Shown one piece after another: positions 57,301 to 64,000 of a DNA stretch of 64,000 bases (position 1 is its first letter; every line of letters starts with the position of its first letter). This DNA is from Teredinibacter turnerae (lineage in GTDB: Bacteria; Pseudomonadota; Gammaproteobacteria; Pseudomonadales; Cellvibrionaceae), in NCBI RefSeq assembly GCF_037935975.1, contig NZ_CP149817.1, forward strand, positions 930,001 through 994,000. Reading direction: 5' to 3'. The notes under the pieces are model-generated. The model was given only the letters and a program-made list of their open reading frames with translations, had not been told where the DNA came from and searched no databases. The position numbers and the translations under genes are program-made.

Positions 57301-57591
57301 CTGCGCACTAAGTTGCCGGAAACCAAAGTTCTGGTACTGGGTGTATTTCCGCGCGATGCAAAACCCGATGCGCCTATGCGGTTGATCAACCGCGACATTA
57401 ACAAGCGTATTGAAAAACTTGCCGACGGCAAAAATGTGTTCTTTCTGGATATAGGCGACACATTCCTCAACGATGACGGCGTACTTACCCGTGAAGTCGC
57501 GCCAGACCTTCTGCACTTGAACACCGATAGCTACAGATTGTGGGCACAAGCGATGGAGCCTACGCTGAAAAAACTGCTCGGTGAAGCATAG
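54349..57591 (+). CDS. GH3 beta-glucosidase fused to an SGNH hydrolase, lipoprotein
   Basis: A 1080-residue lipoprotein (lipobox LLAAC, Cys24) with a short PTPTPTP linker. Residues about 50-860 are a GH3 enzyme of the ExoP/Cel3 type: [27 protein letters not shown], the nucleophile Asp340 in [23 protein letters not shown] and the C-terminal ExoP-like accessory domain. From about 880 an SGNH/GDSL esterase follows, with block I [13 protein letters not shown] (Ser903), block III GTNNTG and the catalytic Asp1053/His1056 in DLLHLN. The union of exo-glucosidase and esterase on one lipid anchor is unusual. It follows the GH5 gene by 2 bases. Confidence 0.9.
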   Translation: [1080 protein letters not shown]

Positions 57592-58079
57592 GAGCACACT
57601 CGGTCAGGGTGTAGCCTTTACAAAAAGTCATGCAATTTAGCCACAAACCCCGCTCTTGGAGCGGGGTTTTCGTTGTTGAGACGGCGAGATTTTTCGTCTT
57701 TACAATCGCTCACTGCTGCGGCTACCCTTTGGCGCGCATCTTATTTTTACCAAATAAAGTTGGGGAAAACCCCACAGTTAGCGCATTTCGCAGCAACTGG
57801 GCGAAAATTGACCGTGCGTTGACACGGCTTTGTCACTAAAAAATGGCATAGAACGTGAAAAGGTGATGTAAACGGTTTTCCATTGGCATTGGAATTATTA
57901 CAGCCGCTGATGAAAGAATCGGCAATTCCCATTTGGGGGTGGTCGAATAAGCGCAATAAATTTCAGGCAATAAAAACTGTGTCACAGATCGGTTAGAAAA
58001 ATGTTCCGCAGCTTTGCGGGAAAACCCTTAAGGTAACCAACCCTGTGGCGATTGTCGCAAGAAAAAGTGTCTACGGAGA
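57592..58079. other. Intergenic region with terminator and promoter
   Basis: The GH3 terminator is at its start (57645-57672). The rest is 400 bases, AT-rich, with the promoter of the TPR operon; no gene seen. Confidence 0.5.
57645..57672 (+). terminator. Terminator of the GH5-GH3 operon
   Basis: A 9-bp stem ACCCCGCTC / GAGCGGGGT with a TTG loop is followed by TTTT, about 55 bases after the stop. Confidence 0.9.
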
Positions 58080-58736
58080 ATGACGTTGAGCGGTAGATTA
58101 TGTCAAATATTGGCAGGTGTTCACTTGGGGAATGCTTGTAAGTATGTCGGCCTCGGCCGTGTGAAATTTTCTGTGCCAGGCGGTTTGCTGGTGGTGTTTC
58201 TCACGCTCTTTGCGGTCGGACGAGCCTTTGCAGAAGAGCCCCCGGCGCCGATTGATCCACCACCCGAACCCGCCAGCGAGGAGACTGAATCTCCCCTGAG
58301 CGGCGATATCGAAGATTTGAAAAAAGCCGCGCTCGAATTGAATCGCGACCTGCTGATTCTGGAAGAAGAGCTGCTGTTCCCTTCAAATACGCAGATTGTC
58401 GTATTTTTATCGGTCGATGTTGGTACTTACTTTCGCCTGGATGCGGTGAAATTAAACATCGACGATCAGCTGGTAGCCAGCAGTCTGTACACCGCGCGGC
58501 AAAACGACGCGCTCAGCCGTGGCGGGATTCAACGCCTTTACATGGGGAATTTGAAATCTGGGGAACATGAGATCACCGCATTTTTTACCGGTATCGGGCC
58601 AGATGACCGCGAATATAAGCGCGCAGCCACCCTAGTGATCGATAAAGACGACGACCCCAAAATGCTGGAACTCCGTGTCCGGGATTCCACCGCCAACATG
58701 CAGCCGGAGTTTGATTTTAAAGAATGGGAGCTGTAA
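58080..58736 (+). CDS. Secreted protein, first gene of the TPR operon
   Basis: A 218-residue frame from ATG 58080 (start uncertain; later starts such as GTG 58161 are possible). A hydrophobic segment GGLLVVFLTLFAVGRAFAEEP is a probable signal peptide. A proline/glutamate-rich stretch (PPAPIDPPPEPASEE) leads to a helix (EDLKKAALELNRDLLILEEELL) and a beta-rich domain (TQIVVFLSVDVGTYFRLDAVKLNIDDQLVAS). No family is recognised. Its end overlaps the start of the next gene by 13 bases, so they are coupled. Confidence 0.7.
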   Translation: MTLSGRLCQILAGVHLGNACKYVGLGRVKFSVPGGLLVVFLTLFAVGRAFAEEPPAPIDPPPEPASEETESPLSGDIEDLKKAALELNRDLLILEEELLFPSNTQIVVFLSVDVGTYFRLDAVKLNIDDQLVASSLYTARQNDALSRGGIQRLYMGNLKSGEHEITAFFTGIGPDDREYKRAATLVIDKDDDPKMLELRVRDSTANMQPEFDFKEWEL

Positions 58737-60646
58737 CGCGCTTTTACCTCCAGCTGTTTCTGCTTTGCTCTGTTGCTGTTAGCTCGAGCGCGATCGCTGA
58801 GAAAGACGAACCTCTTACCCACGTAGCGGACCTGCGGTATGGCGTTGCGCTCTATCACTATTATCAGTCCGAATACCTGGATGGGTTGACGGAATTACTG
58901 ATTGCGAAAGAGCGCGGCGGTATTCAGGGGCACGGTGATAACCCGGATATTATGGAAGGCGGGTTCGCACTTGCTTATGGTCTGGAGCGCTATGCTGCAG
59001 ATATTTTTAGCGACGTGCTGGATGGTAATGTACCGGAAAATGCACAGGTGGCGGCCTGGTATTATCTGGCGCGCATGCGCTATATGCGGGGCGACTGGAG
59101 CGGGGCGGATTATTCCCTCGAGCAGGTGGCGAAGATTGCCAGCCGCGATAAAAAAAGTACCCGCAATATTGAAAGTGACCTTTCAGCGCAAAAAATTAAT
59201 TTGCTGATTAAACAAGACGACTTTGCAGGCGCCGAGGACGAGCTCAAACGCGATAAGGTGGATGAAGACTGGCTGCCGTATTTGCAATTCAATCTCGCCT
59301 CCCTCGCTGCGCGGCAACAGAATTTCGCCGACGCCATCAAATACTACAAGAAGCTGGCCGACAAAGAATTCCCGACTGAAGAATATCGCGCACTCTACGA
59401 CAAGGCGATGACCGCCGCCGGTTATTGCTTTCTGCTGACCGGCGAGCACCGCAAAGCAATGCGGCAGTTTTCCAAAGTCCGCCTGGAAAGTCCGCTGGTT
59501 GGGCGCGCCCTGCTTGGCTATGGGTGGGCGGCAACGGAAATTGGCCTGTACCGTGAAGCCTTGAGTGCCTGGCAAAAGCTGGCGCAAGCTGATCTGGTGG
59601 ATGAAAACAGCCAGGAAGCCTTGATGGCCGTACCCTATGCCTACGAGAAAATGTCACTCGACGGTATCGCCCTGCAGCAATATAAAATTGCGGTGAGCGG
59701 GTTTGAAGCGGAGATTGCGCGGCTCGACGATGTGATTGCCAACCTGAGTGGCGATAGCCTTCTGGAAGCGCTCGAAATCGAGTCGGCGGATGGTATCGAC
59801 TGGCTCAACTACCAGGAAAAAAACCAGCTTTCCCCCACCAGTACCTATCTCGTTGCATTGTATGCGCGTGAAGAATTTCAGATGCGTATTCAACAGATGC
59901 GCGAGCTCCTGACCCTGCAGAAAAATAATCGCGAATGGCAGAGCAAAATGGCATTTTATTCTGCCATGCTGGATGAACGCGCGGCAGACCGCGACAATAA
60001 ATCCGGTTTGCTGGCAAAAGACAAACTGGCCTGGCAGATTTCTGATTTGGAAGATGCGCGCAAGAATCTTTCGCAGCAGATCGAGCGCATTGGGGCCGAA
60101 AAAGATTACTTCGCCTTAGCTCAGGGCGACGAGGCCGACCTGATCAAGCGCACGACACGCTCGCGCGCACGGGTACCGTATTTGCGTGATGAAGACCCGT
60201 TTATTGAAGACTCCGCCGAAGCCTTGCGGCGCTATTACGGTATTTTATTGTGGCAAGCCTCGGAAAAATTTTCTGACCGTCTATGGCGAGCCGTTAAAAC
60301 ACTCAATAGTCTCGACAGTACGATTGTTGAGTTGAAAAAGAATTATCACGCGGTTGAAGAGATTCTTCAGTCCGCCCCCGATCTGGCCCCTTACCGCGCG
60401 CGCATTAACGGCGCCCAAGTCAAGCTTGAAGCGCAGAGTGCCGAAGTCGATCTGGCTGTCGCCGCTGCGAAAGCGGATCTGCGGACTCAGGTCGTGGGTA
60501 CCTTGAGTCAGCAGCGCGACCGGATTCAAAGCTATCTGGCGCAAAGTCGCCTGTCGGTGGCCCGTCTGTACGACAAGTCTCTCAAACACTCGGATGTGCG
60601 AGTGCTCGAACAAAAAACCGAAGCAGAGATGGAGCGCGATAAGTGA
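58724..60646 (+). CDS. Exported TPR protein
   Basis: A 640-residue periplasmic protein with a signal peptide (LQLFLLCSVAVSSSAIAEKD). The body is helical TPR/SEL1-like repeat sequence, for example AAWYYLARMRYMRGDWSGADYSLEQVA, NLASLAARQQNFADAIKYYKKLAD and YGWAATEIGLYREALSAWQKLAQAD, followed by a long coiled region rich in charged residues. Such proteins act as scaffolds for multi-protein complexes in the envelope. Its end overlaps the next gene by 4 bases (GTGA). Confidence 0.8.
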   Translation: MGAVTRFYLQLFLLCSVAVSSSAIAEKDEPLTHVADLRYGVALYHYYQSEYLDGLTELLIAKERGGIQGHGDNPDIMEGGFALAYGLERYAADIFSDVLDGNVPENAQVAAWYYLARMRYMRGDWSGADYSLEQVAKIASRDKKSTRNIESDLSAQKINLLIKQDDFAGAEDELKRDKVDEDWLPYLQFNLASLAARQQNFADAIKYYKKLADKEFPTEEYRALYDKAMTAAGYCFLLTGEHRKAMRQFSKVRLESPLVGRALLGYGWAATEIGLYREALSAWQKLAQADLVDENSQEALMAVPYAYEKMSLDGIALQQYKIAVSGFEAEIARLDDVIANLSGDSLLEALEIESADGIDWLNYQEKNQLSPTSTYLVALYAREEFQMRIQQMRELLTLQKNNREWQSKMAFYSAMLDERAADRDNKSGLLAKDKLAWQISDLEDARKNLSQQIERIGAEKDYFALAQGDEADLIKRTTRSRARVPYLRDEDPFIEDSAEALRRYYGILLWQASEKFSDRLWRAVKTLNSLDSTIVELKKNYHAVEEILQSAPDLAPYRARINGAQVKLEAQSAEVDLAVAAAKADLRTQVVGTLSQQRDRIQSYLAQSRLSVARLYDKSLKHSDVRVLEQKTEAEMERDK

Positions 60647-63537
60647 AGCCGTATCGATTAATCGCGTTGGCCGTTGCAGTACATACACTCGCGGGTTGTG
60701 CCTGGTTAGGCCTCGGTGAACCGAATTATGGAAAAACGCTTGCGGATATGAGCGAAGCGGAAATTCCCAGCGATCCAATGCCGGTGGAACCGACCACCAT
60801 GGATCAGATAGAAGACAGTTATCGCGCGGCATTAGATGTTGCCAGCGATCCCGCTGTGCGCCATCAGATTCTGGTGCGTCTGGCTGACCTCGAAATGAAG
60901 CGCAGCGAACAGGAACAGCTGGATGCGCAAACCCAAAAAGAATTTTTTGGCGATGCGGTGTCGATGTATGAAGAGCTGATCAAGCTGAATCAGGAGCGCC
61001 CAATCAATGGCGAGCTGATGTCTAACGAGCGCTTGTTGTACCGTTTGTCTAAAGCCTATGCCCTGGATGGCCGCATGGCCGCCTCCGATGCAGTATTGGC
61101 AGAATTGGTTGAGTCCTATCCGGAGTCTGCGTACGCGGCAGAGGCAGAGTTTCGTCGCGCTGAACAAGCGTTTACCCACGGCGATTACGAGCAGGCGGAA
61201 AAACTGTATCAGCAGGTGGTCGACGCCGGTGAGAACACCCCGTTTTATGAAAACGCGGTCTACATGCACGGTTGGTCGGAATTTAAGCGCGGCAATAATC
61301 GCGCAGCAATTGAATCGTTCACCGTTGTTCTCGACCGCAAACTCGCCAATGCAGATGCGAACCTGGCAGACCTTTCCAGCAGCGACCGCAATATGGTGGG
61401 TGATACCTTGCGGGTCATGGGGATCGTATTTTCTTACCTCGATGGTGCCGAGGCGATTACCGGTATCTACAACGATCTGGGGCAGCGCCACTATCAGCAC
61501 CTCCTCTATATGCAGCTCGGTGAGTTGTACCTGGAGAAAAAGCGGTTCCGCGACAGTGCGGATACCTTTAGTCACTATATAAAAACCTTTCCGCAAACCG
61601 ATTACGCCCCGCTGTTTGCGGTTCGTGCAATTGATGTCTTGATGAAAGGCAATTTTCCGAGCGAGATTCTTCCTGCCAAAGAGCAATACGTAAAAGACTA
61701 CGGTGTATACAGCAGTTACTGGCAGAGCCGAAGCGACGATCAGCGCAAAATGTTGTTGCCGCAATTGCATACTTATCTGGAAGAACTTTCCAGCTATTAC
61801 CACGCCAGCGCGCAGGACTTGAAAAAGCAGGTTGCGCGTTATCAGGCGGCAAAAGCGAATGGCAAAAAACCTGGCTTTGAATTGCCGGACGAAACACCGC
61901 AAACCTATTTTCTGTCAGCCGCAGGCTATTACGAACAGTTTCTTGCCACCTTCCCCGGCGATGAGAAAACCGGCGAAATGACCTACCTGATGGCAGAGGC
62001 CAACTATGAAGCCGGTCAATTGCGTCCTGCCATTGTGGCCTACGAAAAAGTCGCTTACGACTTGCTCGACAAAGAGCACGGCGGCGAAGCGGGTTATGCG
62101 GCGCTTATCGCGATGCAGGAATTAATCGAAGGCTTTACTGTTACCAGCGAAGCTGATCAAACGCAGTTAGCCGAGTGGCGCACACACAAAATTAACAGCT
62201 CCATCAGTTTTGCCGATTATTACCCGGAAGATCGCCGTGCGGCGCCGGTGTTAACCAAGGCCGCGCAGGATGTGTTTCAGCAGGGCGATTTACCGCGTGC
62301 AGTGTCGATTGCCACGCGTATGACGCAATGGCAGCCCGCGCCGCCGGCGTCCCTGCAAAAAACAGCCTGGCTGGTACTCGGGCATTCGCAATTCGATCTG
62401 GGTAATTTTAACGAAGCCGATGCAGCTTACCGTCAGGTTCTGGCGCTGTTGCCAGAGGAAGATCCAGAGCGGGAGTCGGTGACCGAGCGGCTTGCGGCCA
62501 GCATGTATAAATCCTCCGAGCAACAAATTGCCGCGGGCGACAAGATGCCAGCCGTTGCGAAAATGTTGCAAATTGCCAGCGTGGCTCCGGGCACCACCAT
62601 CGCGATTAAAGCGCGTTACGACGCAGCCAATTTGCTGATGGACATGAATAACTGGAGTGAGGCTGAGCGGGTATTGTTGGATTTCCGTACCCGCTACCCA
62701 GAGCATGAACTGACAGCCACACTGCCACCCAAGCTGGCGATGATTTATCAGGAAACTGAACAGTGGGACAAAGCTGCGCAACAGCTGGCGGTAATGGCCA
62801 AATCTGGTGACCCCGAGGTGATGCGGCAGTCGCTGTATTTGTCTGCCGAGCTTTTTGAAAAGTCCGGCGATAAAGCGCGTGCACTGGAGCAATACCGCAG
62901 CTACGCGAACCAGTACCCAGCGCCGTTTGATATCGCCACCGAAGCGCGCTTTAAGCTGGTGAGCCTGTACGGCGAAAGCGGTGACTCCAGCAAGCGCTAT
63001 TACTGGCTGAAGGAACTGGTAAAAGCCGACAAGGCCGCCGGTAGCACGCGCACCGATCGTTCGCGCTACCTGGCTGCGATGGCAACCGCGGAATTTGCCG
63101 AAGATGATTACAACCGATTCAACAGTATTAAATTGAGCTTGCCTATTAAGAAAAGCTTGAGCAAAAAGAAAGCCGCGATGGATCAGACTTTGAAATCTTA
63201 TCGCGCGGTGCTCGATTATGGCGTTGCGGAATTTACCACCGAAGCGAATTACCGGATCGGTATGTTGTACGCGCAGCTAAGTCGCGACCTGATGGATTCG
63301 CAACGTCCACCGGGGCTGGATCTGCTGGCGATGGAGCAATACGAAATTTTGTTAGAAGAGCAAGCCTACCCGTTTGAGGAAAAAGCCATTGATATCCATG
63401 CCAACAACGCACAACGCGCATGGGAAGGCCTCTACGACGACGGTGTAAAACACAGCTTCGACGCGCTGGCCAAGTTGTTACCTGCTCGTTATGGTAAAAC
63501 CGAAGTGCAGGGGGAGGTGAGTCGTGGCTTGCACTAA
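60643..63537 (+). CDS. Large TPR lipoprotein
   Basis: A 964-residue lipoprotein (lipobox LAGC, Cys19; start GTG 60643). It is built almost wholly of TPR-like helical pairs, such as FRRAEQAFTHGDYEQAEKLYQQVVDAGE and YLEKKRFRDSADTFSHYIKTFPQTDYAPLFAVRAIDVLM. It resembles the long TPR proteins of envelope motors or secretion complexes in general form only. It starts within the stop of the preceding gene, and the next lipoprotein gene begins 14 bases before its own stop. Confidence 0.8.
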   Translation: MKPYRLIALAVAVHTLAGCAWLGLGEPNYGKTLADMSEAEIPSDPMPVEPTTMDQIEDSYRAALDVASDPAVRHQILVRLADLEMKRSEQEQLDAQTQKEFFGDAVSMYEELIKLNQERPINGELMSNERLLYRLSKAYALDGRMAASDAVLAELVESYPESAYAAEAEFRRAEQAFTHGDYEQAEKLYQQVVDAGENTPFYENAVYMHGWSEFKRGNNRAAIESFTVVLDRKLANADANLADLSSSDRNMVGDTLRVMGIVFSYLDGAEAITGIYNDLGQRHYQHLLYMQLGELYLEKKRFRDSADTFSHYIKTFPQTDYAPLFAVRAIDVLMKGNFPSEILPAKEQYVKDYGVYSSYWQSRSDDQRKMLLPQLHTYLEELSSYYHASAQDLKKQVARYQAAKANGKKPGFELPDETPQTYFLSAAGYYEQFLATFPGDEKTGEMTYLMAEANYEAGQLRPAIVAYEKVAYDLLDKEHGGEAGYAALIAMQELIEGFTVTSEADQTQLAEWRTHKINSSISFADYYPEDRRAAPVLTKAAQDVFQQGDLPRAVSIATRMTQWQPAPPASLQKTAWLVLGHSQFDLGNFNEADAAYRQVLALLPEEDPERESVTERLAASMYKSSEQQIAAGDKMPAVAKMLQIASVAPGTTIAIKARYDAANLLMDMNNWSEAERVLLDFRTRYPEHELTATLPPKLAMIYQETEQWDKAAQQLAVMAKSGDPEVMRQSLYLSAELFEKSGDKARALEQYRSYANQYPAPFDIATEARFKLVSLYGESGDSSKRYYWLKELVKADKAAGSTRTDRSRYLAAMATAEFAEDDYNRFNSIKLSLPIKKSLSKKKAAMDQTLKSYRAVLDYGVAEFTTEANYRIGMLYAQLSRDLMDSQRPPGLDLLAMEQYEILLEEQAYPFEEKAIDIHANNAQRAWEGLYDDGVKHSFDALAKLLPARYGKTEVQGEVSRGLH

Positions 63538-64000
63538 GCGACTGTTAATTATTGCGCTGGCAACGGTGTTGTCCGCTTGTGAAATGGCCGGGAAAAAAGC
63601 GGTTGATTCGGCGGCGGACGAAACTGAGGTTCAGTCTGAATCGGATGGAACCGAAAAAATTGCCGCACTTCCTAACCCCTATTTAGCGCAGTCGGTGGAT
63701 GTTCCTCGCGAAGCCGCCGCAGAGTTTAATCGTGCGCTGGCAGTGATGGAAAACGGCGACTGGGAAAAAGCCGAAGGTATGTTGTTTCTGTTGACCGAAA
63801 CCTGGCCCAACTTGTCCGGGCCCTGGGTAAATTTAGGCATTGCGCAAGCACAACAGAAAAAATGGCAAGACGCTGAAGCAAGTTTTACAAAGGCGATTAA
63901 TGTTAATCCCCTCAATGGCGACGCTTACACGCATCTCGGTGTGTTGTATCGGGAGCAGGGCAAGTTTGTCGAGGCTGAAACCACTTATCTTAAAGCGCTT
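63524..64000 (+). CDS. TPR lipoprotein, truncated by the window end
   Basis: The first 159 codons are present. GTG 63524 is preceded by GGGGGAGG 6-8 bases upstream. A lipobox LSAC puts Cys19 at the mature start. After an acidic linker, a TPR region begins: EFNRALAVMENGDWEKAEGMLFLLTETWPN, then GPWVNLGIAQAQQKKWQDAEASFTKAINVNP and DAYTHLGVLYREQGKFVEAETTYLKAL. The gene overlaps the preceding one by 14 bases. The rest lies beyond the window, so partners such as ExbB/ExbD-type proteins cannot be checked. Confidence 0.85.
   Translation, partial: MACTKRLLIIALATVLSACEMAGKKAVDSAADETEVQSESDGTEKIAALPNPYLAQSVDVPREAAAEFNRALAVMENGDWEKAEGMLFLLTETWPNLSGPWVNLGIAQAQQKKWQDAEASFTKAINVNPLNGDAYTHLGVLYREQGKFVEAETTYLKAL

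Overview
The window looks like a chromosomal segment of a marine, plant-polysaccharide-degrading gammaproteobacterium of the Cellvibrionaceae, closest in character to the shipworm symbiont Teredinibacter (inference from content; no database search was possible). The reasons are long poly-serine linkers joining CBM10 and CBM2 cellulose-binding modules, a GH5/GH3 glucanase pair, a GH10 xylanase remnant, and a Shethna-II-type ferredoxin behind a sigma-54 promoter with a NifA-type upstream site, which implies nitrogen fixation. A subclass B1 metallo-beta-lactamase also fits.

Layout. 0.2-4.5 kb: conserved core block mlaC, ibaG, murA, hisG (short form), hisD. 4.5-7.6 kb (minus strand): DUF418 membrane protein, a DsbB homologue and a lipoprotein, with a 276-bp MITE in front of the DUF418 gene. 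8.7-17.1 kb: a very large secreted redox protein (CBM10, Cip1-like, SMP-30-like propeller, PQQ sugar dehydrogenase, CBM2, cytochrome c, DUF1587/1592/1588/1585 modules), its DUF1552 partner, and two secreted DUF1566 proteins. 17.4-24.2 kb: a complete six-gene ebo operon (order D-E-C-A-B-F). 24.2-28.9 kb: cold-shock protein with long leader, methyltransferase-like membrane protein, an ArsI-like dioxygenase overlapping a SigZ-type sigma factor, and small genes mixed with gene relics (TetR, GH10) and a MITE end. 29.4-35.7 kb: ferredoxin pair, shikimate kinase, TPR-sulfotransferase and TonB-dependent receptor.

36-49 kb is an accessory, partly AT-rich stretch: small membrane protein genes, a SAM methyltransferase, the B1 metallo-beta-lactamase, a LysE exporter, an esterase, a second and longer MITE, a decayed DUF1501 gene, a YopT-like cysteine-protease protein with a CFI-box-like C-terminus, and an intact IS66 element with a perfect 8-bp target duplication that splits a small secreted-protein gene. 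49.6-53.1 kb: a DUF1800-DUF1501 pair. 53.2-57.6 kb: GH5 followed by a lipoprotein that fuses GH3 to an SGNH esterase. 58.1-64 kb: the start of an operon of secreted and lipoprotein TPR proteins that runs off the window.

Together, the 8.7-17 kb, GH5/GH3 and DUF1800/DUF1501 genes look like cell-surface or secreted plant-polymer machinery. The ebo operon is the most complete specialised system here; it probably makes or exports an unknown small molecule. Mobile elements (MITE family, IS66) coincide with broken genes, so this genome region has been actively remodelled.
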